This document shows positions 9,356 through 17,937 of a DNA stretch of 64,000 nucleotides, piece after piece. The notes beneath the pieces were generated by a model. The model searched no databases. It was not told where the DNA came from and saw nothing but the letters and a program-made list of their open reading frames with translations. Both the position numbers and the translations under genes were made by a program. This DNA is from Comamonadaceae bacterium OTU4NAUVB1 (GTDB lineage: Bacteria > Pseudomonadota > Gammaproteobacteria > Burkholderiales > Burkholderiaceae_C), in assembly GCA_024372625.1 (NCBI GenBank), contig CP099605.1:930001-994000 (forward strand), read 5' to 3'. How positions within the stretch are numbered: the stretch's first letter is position 1; each line of letters starts with the position of its first letter.

Positions 9356-10051
9356 ATGACCGTTCCCCCACCGCCCGTTCCGCCGTCTGAGGCCCCGGAG
9401 CTTTCCGGTGACAAGCCTTCCGAGGCCGTTCACCCGGAAGCGCGTCCGGGCGCCGTCGATTTCGAACTCGTGCGGCGCACCGTGGCGGGTGATCAGAAGG
9501 CATTCGAGATGCTGGTCATCAAGTACCAGCGCCGCATCGAACGCCTGATCGGGCGGATGGTGCGGGATGTGGATCTCGTGGAGGACATCGCGCAGGAGAC
9601 GTTCATCCGCGCCTACCGCGCCTTGCATCAGTTCCGCGGCGAGGCGCAGTTCTACACGTGGCTCTACCGGATCGCCGTGAACACGGCCAAGAAGGCGCTC
9701 GTGGACATGAAACGCGATCCGACCATCTCCGAAAGTGCGCTCAGGCCTTCTTCGTCCGACGACGATGAAACTTACCAGCCGAGAAACGAACCAATCAGCG
9801 ACGAAACCCCCGAAACGGTGCTGGCGGCCAACGAGATCGCGGCGGTGGTCGAGGCGGCGATGGAAGCCCTGCCGGCCGAATTGCGGCAGGCGGTCACGCT
9901 GCGCGAGATCGAGGGTTTGAGTTACGAAGAGATCGCCGAGGTCATGGATTGTCCGATCGGCACGGTGCGTTCGCGGATTTTCCGGGCGCGCGAAGCGATT
10001 TCTGCACGAGTCAAGCCGATGCTCGACAACCAGTCCGGCAAGCGTTGGTAA
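9356..10051 (+). CDS. rpoE: extracytoplasmic stress sigma factor RpoE (sigma-E)
   Basis: A 231-residue ECF sigma factor. Region 2 is seen as FEMLVIKYQRRIERLIGRMV and VEDIAQETFIRAYRAL (about residues 50-100), with YTWLYRIAVNTAKKAL. Region 4 is EGLSYEEIAEVMDCPIGTVRSRIFRAREAI. The N-terminus is about 35 residues longer than E. coli RpoE and rich in Pro/Ser/Glu; a shorter start cannot be excluded. The downstream genes encode its anti-sigma factor RseA, the co-regulator RseB and a DegP/MucD protease, forming the standard envelope-stress module. Confidence 0.95.
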   Translation: MTVPPPPVPPSEAPELSGDKPSEAVHPEARPGAVDFELVRRTVAGDQKAFEMLVIKYQRRIERLIGRMVRDVDLVEDIAQETFIRAYRALHQFRGEAQFYTWLYRIAVNTAKKALVDMKRDPTISESALRPSSSDDDETYQPRNEPISDETPETVLAANEIAAVVEAAMEALPAELRQAVTLREIEGLSYEEIAEVMDCPIGTVRSRIFRAREAISARVKPMLDNQSGKRW

Positions 10052-10064
10052 TCAGGTGATTGCA

Positions 10065-10796
10065 ATGAACCCCTCAGACGAATCTTCCCGCGAACAGATT
10101 TCCGCCTTGGCCGATGGCGCCCTGCACGGGCAGGCCATGACGCGCACGATCGAGGCGTTGTGCGCGCAACGGTCCATGCAGCAGGTCTGGCAGGACCACC
10201 ACGCCGTGGGCGATCTGTTGCGCGCCGGTGCGCGCCGGCCATGCACCGACAACGCCGCCTTTCTGGAACGCTTTCAGCAGCGTCTCGCCGCCGAGCCGGC
10301 ATCGATCCCGGTCGCGGTCGCCGCGCCTGTGTCTTCCGTGGTGCAACTGCCTGTGCGCCAGCCGGTGACGACCGTCGCCGGACGGATCGGACGCAACGAA
10401 GCCGCCAACGAACCGGTCTTTCGCTGGAAGCTCGTCGCCGGCGTGGCGTCGCTGGCGGCGGTGGCGGCCATCGGTTGGAATCTGGTGGGAGGCGTGGGCC
10501 TGCCGGCGTCCGGATCCCAGCTTGCGCAACAGCAGGCACAGCCTGCGGTCCAGACAGCATCGCGTGAAGCACCCTTGGTGGTACCGGTCGCTGCTTCGCC
10601 GAACGACGCGTTCGCTGCCGGTGAACCGCAGACGCAAGTGACCACGCGGGTTGCTGCGGGCGCGGGCGAGCCGCAGGTGATGTTGCGCGACGCCCGGCTC
10701 GATCAACTGCTCGAGGCGCATCGGCAGGCCGGCGGTGCGGCCCAGATGCCTTCGGGCTTCCTGCGCAACGCGACCTTCGACGGCCCGTCGCGCTGA
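10065..10796 (+). CDS. rseA: anti-sigma-E factor RseA/MucA
   Basis: A 243-residue protein. I prefer the ATG at 10065 to the in-frame GTG at 10056 because AGGTGA lies five bases upstream of the ATG. The N-terminal cytoplasmic domain has ISALADGALHG and WQDHHAVGDLLRAG, the RseA sigma-binding region. A single membrane helix follows at about residues 124-145 (LVAGVASLAAVAAIGWNLVGG), and the rest is Gln/Ala-rich periplasmic sequence. It should hold RpoE at the membrane until stress proteolysis. The periplasmic end is poorly conserved, as is usual in this family. Confidence 0.88.
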   Translation: MNPSDESSREQISALADGALHGQAMTRTIEALCAQRSMQQVWQDHHAVGDLLRAGARRPCTDNAAFLERFQQRLAAEPASIPVAVAAPVSSVVQLPVRQPVTTVAGRIGRNEAANEPVFRWKLVAGVASLAAVAAIGWNLVGGVGLPASGSQLAQQQAQPAVQTASREAPLVVPVAASPNDAFAAGEPQTQVTTRVAAGAGEPQVMLRDARLDQLLEAHRQAGGAAQMPSGFLRNATFDGPSR

Positions 10797-10819
10797 ACGA
10801 TCACAAGGAAATTCCAACG

Positions 10820-11863
10820 ATGCCGATCGTCGCCCGCAGGTCCCTGCTGATCCTTTCCACCGCCGGTCTGGTGGAAGTCGCTGTGGGGCAGCCGCGCACA
10901 GGCGATGAGCAGGAGGCACGCCGACCGGTCGCGACCGAGCCATCGAAGCTCGGCACCGTGGACTGGCTGCGTCGCATGCATGCGGCGTCGCGCCAGTTCA
11001 GCTACGTGGGCACTTTCGTGGTGTCGGCGACGACCGGCAACTTGTCGAGCGCCCGCATCTGGCATGTGGCACAGGGCGATCTGCTCATGGAGCGCGTCGA
11101 GTCGCTGTCGGGCGCGCCCCGCTCCACCTTCCGTCGCAACGGCCAGATCATGACCTTCCTTCCCGAGGACAAGGTCGTGAAGAGCGAGAAGCGGGAGAAC
11201 CTCGACTTCTTCCCCAACCTGCCCGGTGCGCCGGACTCGACCATCGGCGAGCTCTACGACGCGCAGATGCTGGGGAAAGGCCGTGTCGCCGCCCTGGATG
11301 CGGACGTGGTCCAACTCGTGCCTCGCGATGCCCTGCGCTTCGGGTATCGCGTCTGGTGCGAGCGCCGCACCGGGCTGGTCGTCGCGCTGCAGACCGTCGA
11401 TCGCGATGGCCGTGTGGTCGAGCAGTCGGCGTTCTCCGAACTGCAGTTCAACGCGCCTGTGAAGGTCAAGGCGCTTCAACAGATGATGAGCGACACCACC
11501 GGCTACCGCATCGAGAAGGCCGAACTCGAACGCACCACGGCGGCGGCCGAAGGCTGGAACCTGCGCGAGTCCGTTCCCGGGTTCCGGGCCATCAATTGCT
11601 ATCGGCGTTCGCTCGACGGCCATGCCAAGCCCGAACGCACGATGCAATGGACGTTCTCCGACGGCCTCGCGTCCGTGTCGCTGTTCGTGGAACCGTTCGA
11701 CGTCCGGCGTGCTGCACGTGAAGCCACGCTCGCTCTCGGGGCCACGCACACGATGACACGGCGTCTCGCCGACCGCGATGGCGACTGGTGGCTCACCGCC
11801 GTGGGCGAAGTGCCCGCGCAGACGCTGGATGCCTTCGCGCAGGCGCTCGTTCGCGTGCGCTGA
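10820..11863 (+). CDS. rseB: sigma-E regulatory protein RseB/MucB
   Basis: A 347-residue periplasmic protein. An N-terminal signal-like stretch (RRSLLILSTAGLVEVAVGQ) is followed by the MucB/RseB domain: WLRRMHAASRQFSYVGTFVV, LMERVESLSGAPR, YRVWCERRTGLVVALQTVD. The C-terminal domain contains FSDGLASVSLFVEPF and ends with the GATHTMTRRLADRDGDWWLT block. RseB binds RseA and lipoprotein or LPS signals to control cleavage of RseA. It lies between rseA and mucD in the expected order. Confidence 0.93.
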   Translation: MPIVARRSLLILSTAGLVEVAVGQPRTGDEQEARRPVATEPSKLGTVDWLRRMHAASRQFSYVGTFVVSATTGNLSSARIWHVAQGDLLMERVESLSGAPRSTFRRNGQIMTFLPEDKVVKSEKRENLDFFPNLPGAPDSTIGELYDAQMLGKGRVAALDADVVQLVPRDALRFGYRVWCERRTGLVVALQTVDRDGRVVEQSAFSELQFNAPVKVKALQQMMSDTTGYRIEKAELERTTAAAEGWNLRESVPGFRAINCYRRSLDGHAKPERTMQWTFSDGLASVSLFVEPFDVRRAAREATLALGATHTMTRRLADRDGDWWLTAVGEVPAQTLDAFAQALVRVR

Positions 11864-11962
11864 ACTTCTTTATCGGATGCCGCTCGCCGGGAGCGTGAAC
11901 CAAAACGCCCCGAGAGATTCACAAGGCGACGTGTTTCGCGTTCTTGCATGGAAAGAAATCCA

Positions 11963-13489
11963 ATGATGCTCACTTTCGACGGTCGCAGAAAACTTCGTTC
12001 TTCCCTTCTCGCCTGTGCTATGGCGGTGACCACAGCGGGCACCTTCCTGCCAATGGTGCCCGCGGTGGCGCAGGTGAGGGCCTTGCCCGATTTCACGGAC
12101 CTGGTCGACCAGGTCGGACCCGCCGTGGTCAACATCCGCACGGTGGAGCGCGTTGCCCAGCGTGGTGGCTCTGGCGGCGGGGCCGCCAATGGCGAGATGG
12201 ACCAGGAGATGCAGGAATTCCTGCGCCGGTTCTTCGGCCAGAACGCGCCCGGCGCGCCCAATGCGCCCAATTCGCCCCGTCAGGGACCGCGCTCGTCGCC
12301 GCAACCGCAGGAGCCCCAGGAGGAGTCGCGTCCGCGCGGCGTCGGATCGGGGTTCATCCTGAGCCCGGACGGCTACGTGATGACCAATGCGCACGTCGTG
12401 GAGGATGCGTCCGAGGTGATCGTCACCCTCACAGACAAGCGCGAGTTCAAGGCGAGGATCGTCGGCGCCGACAAGCGCACCGACGTGGCGGTCGTGAAGA
12501 TCGATGCGACGGGGCTGCCCGCACTCAAGGTGGGGGACGTCTCCAAGCTCCGGGTCGGCGAGTGGGTGATGGCGATCGGATCGCCGTTCGGTCTCGAAAA
12601 CACCGTGACGGCCGGCATCGTGAGTGCCAAGCAGCGCGACACGGGCGACTACCTGCCTTTCATCCAGACCGACGTGGCGATCAACCCGGGCAATTCCGGC
12701 GGTCCCCTCATCAACATGCGCGGCGAGGTGGTGGGCATCAACAGCCAGATCTATTCGCGCTCGGGCGGCTTCATGGGCATCTCGTTCTCGATCCCGATCG
12801 ACGAGGCGATCCGCGTGAGCGAGCAGCTCCAGGCCACCGGACGCGTCTCCCGCGGTCGCATCGGGGTGCAGATCGACCGTGTCTCGAAGGACGTGGCCGA
12901 ATCGATCGGTCTGGGAACGGGGCAGGGCGTGCTGGTGCGCAGCGTCGAGGCCGGATCGCCCGGCGAGAAGGCGGGCATCGAGGCGGGCGACATCATCACC
13001 AAGTTCGACGGCAAGGTGGTCGACAAGCCGAGCGATCTGCCGCGCATGGTGGGCAACACGAAGCCGGGCACGCGCAGCACGGTGACCGTGTTCCGCCGTG
13101 GCGCCTCGCGCGATCTGGCCGTGACGATCGCCGAGATCGAGCCCGACAAGCCGACGCGCAAGGCCAGTGCCGAGCGCGAGGAGCAGCCGCCCAAGGTGGC
13201 TTCGTCCGCTGCGGCCAAGGCCCTCGGACTCGCGGTGAGCGATCTTCCCGAGGCGCAGAAGAAGGAGTTGAAGGTGCGCGGTGGCGTGAAGATCGAAGCG
13301 GCCACCGATGCGGCCGCGCGGGTCGGCCTGAAGGAAGGCGACGTGATCCTGGCGGTCGGCAACATCGAGGTGTCGAGCGTCAAGGAATTCGATGCGGCCC
13401 TGGCGAAGCTCGAGAAGTCCAAACCCGTGAGCGTGCTGTTCCGACGTGGCGACTGGGCTCAGTACGCGCTGATTCGACCGGCGCGCTGA
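11963..13489 (+). CDS. mucD: periplasmic serine protease DegP/MucD (HtrA family)
   Basis: A 508-residue protease-chaperone. I prefer the ATG at 11963 because GGAAAG lies seven bases upstream; an ATG at 11948 lacks a binding site. It has a signal peptide ending near AVAQ. The trypsin-like domain shows the triad His (TNAHVVED), Asp (KRTDVAVVKI) and Ser (NPGNSGGPLI). Two PDZ domains follow, one around IGVQIDRVSKDVAE and one near the C-terminus (VGLKEGDVILAVGN). A Gly/Asn/Pro-rich loop follows residue 70. It degrades misfolded envelope proteins and closes the sigma-E operon; a terminator follows. Confidence 0.95.
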   Translation: MMLTFDGRRKLRSSLLACAMAVTTAGTFLPMVPAVAQVRALPDFTDLVDQVGPAVVNIRTVERVAQRGGSGGGAANGEMDQEMQEFLRRFFGQNAPGAPNAPNSPRQGPRSSPQPQEPQEESRPRGVGSGFILSPDGYVMTNAHVVEDASEVIVTLTDKREFKARIVGADKRTDVAVVKIDATGLPALKVGDVSKLRVGEWVMAIGSPFGLENTVTAGIVSAKQRDTGDYLPFIQTDVAINPGNSGGPLINMRGEVVGINSQIYSRSGGFMGISFSIPIDEAIRVSEQLQATGRVSRGRIGVQIDRVSKDVAESIGLGTGQGVLVRSVEAGSPGEKAGIEAGDIITKFDGKVVDKPSDLPRMVGNTKPGTRSTVTVFRRGASRDLAVTIAEIEPDKPTRKASAEREEQPPKVASSAAAKALGLAVSDLPEAQKKELKVRGGVKIEAATDAAARVGLKEGDVILAVGNIEVSSVKEFDAALAKLEKSKPVSVLFRRGDWAQYALIRPAR

Positions 13490-13509
13490 CGTTTCACCCT
13501 GATGCAGTG

Positions 13510-13543
13510 GCCCCAACCCTCAGTCGGGTTTGGGGCTTTTTTT
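13510..13543 (+). terminator. intrinsic terminator after mucD
   Basis: GCCCCAACCC and GGGTTTGGGGC form a GC-rich stem with one bulged base and a six-base loop (TCAGTC), followed by seven T residues. It ends transcription of the rpoE-rseA-rseB-mucD unit. Confidence 0.9.
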
Positions 13544-13599
13544 GGTGGCGCCCTTGCGACGTTCTTGGTTTGCACGACTATTTTTTTGCGTCGCGATGT

Positions 13600-13615
13600 G
13601 TTAGCGAACGCTAAC
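13600..13615. repeat. interrupted palindrome GTTAGCG-AA-CGCTAAC
   Basis: Two perfect seven-base arms separated by AA. The size and symmetry fit a dimeric repressor operator. No regulator gene is adjacent, so the binding protein is unknown. Confidence 0.5.
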
Positions 13616-13731
13616 TGGCGGCGCAGGGCCAACGACGATTTTCAGTAGAATGGACTCCTTTCGAAGGATCGGAGTGGCATAAGGATGCAGGACCTGTTCA
13701 CCATGCGGTACGGATCCGAGTCGCTGGCCAA

Positions 13732-13817
13732 TGCTCCACAGATCGCCCACAAGTTGTCCCCCAATCCATTCACCGAAGGTGTGGACAACTTGTTGATAAA
13801 CCAATCGTTGTGGACCT
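13732..13817. promoter_or_regulatory. cluster of DnaA-box-like 9-mers
   Basis: Compared with TTATCCACA, the sites are 13732-13740 (TGCTCCACA, two mismatches), 13780-13788 (minus strand TTGTCCACA, one mismatch), 13791-13799 (minus strand TTATCAACA, one mismatch) and 13809-13817 (minus strand, three mismatches). An 11-bp perfect inverted repeat, ACAAGTTGTCC at 13749-13759 and GGACAACTTGT at 13783-13793, overlaps them. No dnaA, dnaN or gidA lies nearby, so this is not the replication origin by context. A DnaA-titration or regulatory site is possible. Confidence 0.35.
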
Positions 13818-13880
13818 GCAACGTCATTTCCGACCCCGCACCGACATGGACGTCACCCCCTTTTTGCCTACAATGAAGTC

Positions 13881-13945
13881 CCAACTACTGCAGTTGCCAT
13901 TGCTTGTTGGTTCAGGGCGCGTCTCCTTCGGACGCGCCCTTTTTT
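13881..13945 (+). ncRNA. candidate small RNA or lepA leader attenuator
   Basis: A promoter-like pair, TGGACG at 13847 and TACAAT at 13869 with 16-base spacing, would start transcription near 13881. About 35 bases on, GGGCGCGTC (13915-13923) and GACGCGCCC (13931-13939) form a perfect nine-base stem with a seven-base loop, followed by six T residues. The unit would yield an RNA of about 65 nt. Alternatively it is a terminator-attenuator in the lepA leader, because lepA starts 55 bases further on. No known RNA family is recognised. Confidence 0.4.
13915..13945 (+). terminator. intrinsic terminator upstream of lepA
   Basis: A nine-base perfect GC-rich stem (GGGCGCGTC/GACGCGCCC), loop TCCTTCG and a T6 run. 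The structure itself is unambiguous; whether it ends a separate small RNA or attenuates lepA is not settled by sequence. Confidence 0.85.
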
Positions 13946-14000
13946 CTTGTCCGACGCGTTCTGCGTTCGAGGCAATTCAAGTACTTAAGCGTCTTCGTTG

Positions 14001-15812
14001 ATGAATCACATCAGAAATTTCTCCATCATTGCGCACATCGACCATGGCAAGTCGACACTGGCCGACCGACTGATCCAGCGCTGTGGGGGACTCGCCGAAC
14101 GGGAAATGGAAGCCCAGGTGCTCGATTCGATGGACATCGAGAAGGAACGTGGGATAACCATCAAGGCGCAGACGGCGGCACTGCGCTACAAGGCCAACGA
14201 CGGCAAGGTCTACAACCTCAATCTCATCGACACGCCCGGCCACGTCGATTTCTCCTACGAAGTGTCGCGCTCGCTTTCCGCGTGTGAGGGTGCCCTGCTG
14301 GTGGTGGATGCGTCGCAGGGCGTCGAGGCGCAGACGGTGGCCAACTGCTACACCGCGCTGGACCTCGGTGTGGAGGTGGTGCCGGTCCTCAACAAGATGG
14401 ACCTGCCCAATGCCGATCCGCAGAACGCGCGCACCGAGATCGAGGATGTGATCGGCATCGACGCGACCGACGCGATTCCCTGCTCCGCCAAGACCGGCAT
14501 GGGCATCGACGAGATCCTGGAGGCGGTGGTGCAGCGGATGCCGCCACCGCGCGGCAATCCGGAAGGCCCCCTGCGCGCGATGATCGTGGACAGCTGGTTC
14601 GACGCCTATGTGGGCGTGGTGATGCTGGTGCGCGTGGTGGACGGCCGGCTGGTCAAGGGCGAGCGCATCAAGATGATGGCTTCCGGCGCCACCTACAACG
14701 CGGACAACCTCGGCGTCTTCACGCCGGCGACCGAAAAGCGCGACTCCCTCGAAGCTGGCGAGGTCGGCTTCATCATCGCGGGCATCAAGGAACTGCAGGC
14801 GGCCAAGGTCGGCGACACCGTGACGGTCATCAAGACCGGCACCGGGGGCGCCGCCGCGACGGCGACCGAGGCGCTGCCCGGTTTCAAGGAAATCCAGCCG
14901 CAGGTCTTCGCCGGCCTCTATCCGACCGAAGCCAGCGAATACGAGTCGCTGCGCGATGCGCTGGAGAAACTCAAGCTCAACGATTCGTCGCTGCGCTACG
15001 AGCCCGAGGTGAGCCAGGCACTGGGTTTCGGCTTCCGCTGCGGCTTCCTGGGCCTGCTGCACATGGAGATCGTCCAAGAGCGTCTGGAGCGCGAGTTCGA
15101 CCAGGATCTCATCACGACCGCGCCCAGCGTGGTCTACCAGGTGGTGCGCAACGACGGCGAGGTCATCATGGTGGAGAACCCGTCGAAGATGCCCGATGTC
15201 GGGCGCATGAGCGAGATCCGCGAGCCGATCGTCACGGTGCACCTCTACATGCCGCAGGAGTACGTCGGCGCCGTCATGACGCTGGCCAACCAGAAGCGCG
15301 GCGTGCAGATGAACATGGCCTATCACGGCCGCCAGGTCATGTTGACCTACGAGATGCCGCTCGGCGAGATCGTGCTGGACTTCTTCGACAAGCTGAAGTC
15401 GCAGAGTCGCGGCTACGCGTCGATGGACTACGAGTTCAAGGAATACCGTGCCTCCGATGTCGTGAAGGTCGACATCCTGCTCAACGGCGACCGCGTCGAC
15501 GCATTGTCGATCATCGTGCACCGCAGCCAGAGCCAGTACCGTGGGCGGGCCGTGGTCTCGAAGATGCGCGAGATCATCTCGCGCCAGATGTACGACGTCG
15601 CCATCCAGGCGGCCATCGGGGTCACCATCATCGCGCGTGAGACAATCAAGGCGCTGCGCAAGAACGTGCTCGCCAAGTGCTATGGCGGCGACATCTCCCG
15701 CAAGAAAAAGCTGCTCGAGAAGCAGAAGGCGGGCAAGAAGCGCATGAAGCAGATCGGCTCGGTCGAGGTTCCGCAAGAGGCCTTCCTCGCGATCCTGCAG
15801 GTCGAAGACTAA
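14001..15812 (+). CDS. lepA: elongation factor 4 (LepA)
   Basis: A 603-residue translational GTPase that affects ribosome function and initiation under stress. G1 is [10 protein letters not shown]3 DTPGHVDF and G4 NKMDLP; the start [20 protein letters not shown] is canonical. The LepA-specific C-terminus is present ([20 protein letters not shown]). The ATG at 14001 is chosen over the preceding TTG. It is followed after six bases by lepB, the classical lepAB arrangement, and then by rnc-era. Confidence 0.98.
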   Translation: MNHIRNFSIIAHIDHGKSTLADRLIQRCGGLAEREMEAQVLDSMDIEKERGITIKAQTAALRYKANDGKVYNLNLIDTPGHVDFSYEVSRSLSACEGALLVVDASQGVEAQTVANCYTALDLGVEVVPVLNKMDLPNADPQNARTEIEDVIGIDATDAIPCSAKTGMGIDEILEAVVQRMPPPRGNPEGPLRAMIVDSWFDAYVGVVMLVRVVDGRLVKGERIKMMASGATYNADNLGVFTPATEKRDSLEAGEVGFIIAGIKELQAAKVGDTVTVIKTGTGGAAATATEALPGFKEIQPQVFAGLYPTEASEYESLRDALEKLKLNDSSLRYEPEVSQALGFGFRCGFLGLLHMEIVQERLEREFDQDLITTAPSVVYQVVRNDGEVIMVENPSKMPDVGRMSEIREPIVTVHLYMPQEYVGAVMTLANQKRGVQMNMAYHGRQVMLTYEMPLGEIVLDFFDKLKSQSRGYASMDYEFKEYRASDVVKVDILLNGDRVDALSIIVHRSQSQYRGRAVVSKMREIISRQMYDVAIQAAIGVTIIARETIKALRKNVLAKCYGGDISRKKKLLEKQKAGKKRMKQIGSVEVPQEAFLAILQVED

Positions 15813-15818
15813 GAAAAC

Positions 15819-16790
15819 ATGGCACTCCTCACCTCCCTGATCCTGGCCGTGTTCGCGGCATACGTCGGTTCCTGGTATTTCGGCGCGGTCGAAGGCAACT
15901 TCGCGCTCCTGCTGTTCCTGGCGACCGTCGTCACCGGTCTCTACTGGCTGGCCGAACGCCTGTATTTCCTGCCCCGGCGCCGGCGCACGGCCGCCGCCCT
16001 GGACGCCTCGCTCGAACAGCGGCGTGCCGAACTGGAGCGCCAGGGCATCAAGCAGGTCGACACGGTCGACACCAAGGCGCGCGAGCGTCTGGTGATGCAG
16101 CCCTGGTGGCTCGACTGGACCGCCGGCCTGTTCCCGGTGATCCTGGTCGTGTTCCTGCTGCGTTCGTTCCTGTTCGAGCCCTTCAAGATTCCCTCGGGCT
16201 CGATGATGCCGACGCTGCTCACCGGCGACCTGATCCTGGTCAACAAGTTCACCTACGGCCTGCGCCTGCCCGTGCTCAATACCAAGGTCACCGACGGGAC
16301 GCCCCCCGCACGCGGCGACGTGATGGTGTTCCGCTATCCGCCCAAGCCCAGCCTGGACTACATCAAGCGCGTCGTCGGCCTGCCCGGCGACGAAGTGGCC
16401 TACCTCAACAAGAAACTCACCATCAACGGCCAGCCGGTCAACAAGGACGCGATTCCCGACTACTTCGACGAGGAAGCCATGCGCTACCTGAAGCAGTACA
16501 GCGAGAACCTCGGCGCGCGCCAGCACAAGATCCTGAACGACGACACGCGGCGCGCGGGAATCTCGGAGATCGAGGTGATGACGTTTCCGAATCAGGACAA
16601 TTGCCGCTACAGCGTCGAAGGCGTGGTGTGCAAGGTGCCCGCCGGCCATTACTTCATGATGGGCGACAACCGCGACAACTCGCTCGATTCCCGCTACTGG
16701 GGGTTCGTCCCGGACAGGAACATCGTCGGACGCGCCTTCTTCGTCTGGATGAACTTCGGCAACCTGGGGCGCATCGGCGCTTTCCAGTGA
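15819..16790 (+). CDS. lepB: signal peptidase I
   Basis: A 323-residue inner-membrane protease that removes signal peptides from exported proteins. Two N-terminal membrane segments (about residues 1-20 and 28-45) and a third near residue 105 precede the catalytic Ser in PSGSMMPTLLTGD. The Lys base is in YIKRVVGLPGDEV, and GDNRDNSLDSRYWGFV is the third family box. It is typical in length and placement between lepA and rnc. Confidence 0.97.
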   Translation: MALLTSLILAVFAAYVGSWYFGAVEGNFALLLFLATVVTGLYWLAERLYFLPRRRRTAAALDASLEQRRAELERQGIKQVDTVDTKARERLVMQPWWLDWTAGLFPVILVVFLLRSFLFEPFKIPSGSMMPTLLTGDLILVNKFTYGLRLPVLNTKVTDGTPPARGDVMVFRYPPKPSLDYIKRVVGLPGDEVAYLNKKLTINGQPVNKDAIPDYFDEEAMRYLKQYSENLGARQHKILNDDTRRAGISEIEVMTFPNQDNCRYSVEGVVCKVPAGHYFMMGDNRDNSLDSRYWGFVPDRNIVGRAFFVWMNFGNLGRIGAFQ

Positions 16791-16825
16791 GGGCCGTCGG
16801 CGCACGCATGCAAGGAGCAGGGCAC

Positions 16826-17197
16826 ATGAGGATTTCCCGGTCCATCCGATCGGCGTCGCGGCAGCGCGGCATCTCGTTCATCGGACTGTTGTTCGTCGCC
16901 GTCGTGCTGGGCTGCGCCGGCGTGGTGCTGGCGCAGGTCATTCCGACGGTGATCGAGTACCAGGCCATCGGCAAGGCCGCCAACAAGGCCGCCGAGGGCA
17001 ACACGGTGCCCGAGGTGCGCGCCCTGTTCGACCGCGCGCAGGCCGTCGACGACTTCAAGTCCGTCAGCGGCAAGGACCTCGACGTGCGCAAGGTCGGCGA
17101 TCGGGTCGTGGTCTCCTTCGCCTATGACCGCGAGATCCATCTGGCCGGACCGGCTTACCTCGTGCTCAAGTACAAGGGCCAGGGGCAGGCGCGCTGA
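16826..17197 (+). CDS. DUF4845 protein with pilin-like N-terminus
   Basis: A 123-residue protein. I chose the ATG at 16826 because AAGGAG lies eight bases upstream. The N-terminus [20 protein letters not shown] resembles a type IV pilin or pseudopilin leader and helix, followed by a small soluble domain with [17 protein letters not shown] and [18 protein letters not shown]4845 proteins are commonly found between lepB and rnc in betaproteobacteria; their function is unknown. The pilin-like start suggests membrane anchoring, but the conserved Glu at position +5 of true pilins is absent. Confidence 0.8.
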   Translation: MRISRSIRSASRQRGISFIGLLFVAVVLGCAGVVLAQVIPTVIEYQAIGKAANKAAEGNTVPEVRALFDRAQAVDDFKSVSGKDLDVRKVGDRVVVSFAYDREIHLAGPAYLVLKYKGQGQAR

Positions 17198-17202
17198 GCC
17201 CG

Positions 17203-17937
17203 GTGACATCCTCGACGAAACCGGACCCCCGTCAGCGCCCGGCCGACGCCACGCTGGGTGCCCTGGCCACGCGCCTGAAGCATGCCTTCGGCGACCCGCG
17301 CCTGCTGCAGCTCGCGCTGACCCATCGGAGCTTCTCGGCCGACCACAACGAGCGTCTCGAATTCCTCGGCGATTCGGTGCTGAACCTGGCGGTCTCGCAC
17401 CTGCTGTACGAGCGCCTCGCGGCCCTGCCCGAAGGCGATCTCTCGCGGGTGCGTGCCAACCTCGTCAAGCAGGACACGCTGCACCGGATCGCCGTTCGTC
17501 TGGCGCTGTCGCCGCTGCTGCGGCTGGGCGAGGGCGAGGCGCGCTCGGGTGGCCCCGAGCGGCCGTCGATCCTGGCCGATGCGCTGGAGGCCGTGATCGG
17601 CGCGGTCTACCTCGATGCCGGCTACGACGCCGCGCAGGCACTGGTGCGCCGGCTCTACGAGTCCGTGGAGATCAACCCCCGCATGGAGGCCGCCTCCAAG
17701 GACCCCAAGACCGAATTGCAGGAATGGCTGCAGGGGCACAAAATGAAACTGCCCGTCTACCGCGTCGCCGACACGCTGGGGGCGGCCCATCAACAGACCT
17801 TCGATGTCGAGTGCGAGGTGCCCGAACTGGGCCTGCTCGAACGCGGCATCGGTGGGTCTCGCCGCGCTGGCGAGCAAGCCGCCGCCGCGGCCATGCTGAT
17901 TCGACTCAAGTCCCGCGGGACCTCCAAGGCCAAATGA
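17203..17937 (+). CDS. rnc: ribonuclease III
   Basis: A 244-residue double-strand-specific RNase that processes rRNA and mRNAs. It starts with GTG at 17203, five bases after the previous stop. The catalytic signature [11 protein letters not shown] is at about residues 46-56, and [13 protein letters not shown] carries the second acidic pair. The C-terminal double-stranded RNA-binding domain begins [12 protein letters not shown] and ends [13 protein letters not shown]. Its stop overlaps the era start (ATGA), the usual rnc-era coupling. Confidence 0.97.
   Translation: MTSSTKPDPRQRPADATLGALATRLKHAFGDPRLLQLALTHRSFSADHNERLEFLGDSVLNLAVSHLLYERLAALPEGDLSRVRANLVKQDTLHRIAVRLALSPLLRLGEGEARSGGPERPSILADALEAVIGAVYLDAGYDAAQALVRRLYESVEINPRMEAASKDPKTELQEWLQGHKMKLPVYRVADTLGAAHQQTFDVECEVPELGLLERGIGGSRRAGEQAAAAAMLIRLKSRGTSKAK

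Larger units (their letters stand above)
13490..14000. other. 510-bp gene-free region between mucD and lepA
   Basis: This is the only stretch over 300 bp without a convincing gene. It is more AT-rich than its surroundings. In order it holds the mucD terminator, an interrupted palindrome at 13600-13615, a cluster of DnaA-box-like 9-mers with an 11-bp inverted repeat (13732-13817), a promoter-like pair (13847-13874) and a second hairpin with a T-run (13915-13945), then the lepA leader. A 63-codon open frame at 13685-13876 has no ribosome binding site or coding bias and I do not call it. Confidence 0.7.

Noticed and set aside
13685..13876. A 63-codon frame in the mucD-lepA gap
   Set aside because: No ribosome binding site at proper spacing, poor codon bias and overlap with the inverted repeats and promoter candidate.
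13490..14000. Chromosomal replication origin
   Set aside because: DnaA-like boxes are present, but no dnaA, dnaN, gidA or parAB genes are near and there is no clear AT-rich unwinding element.
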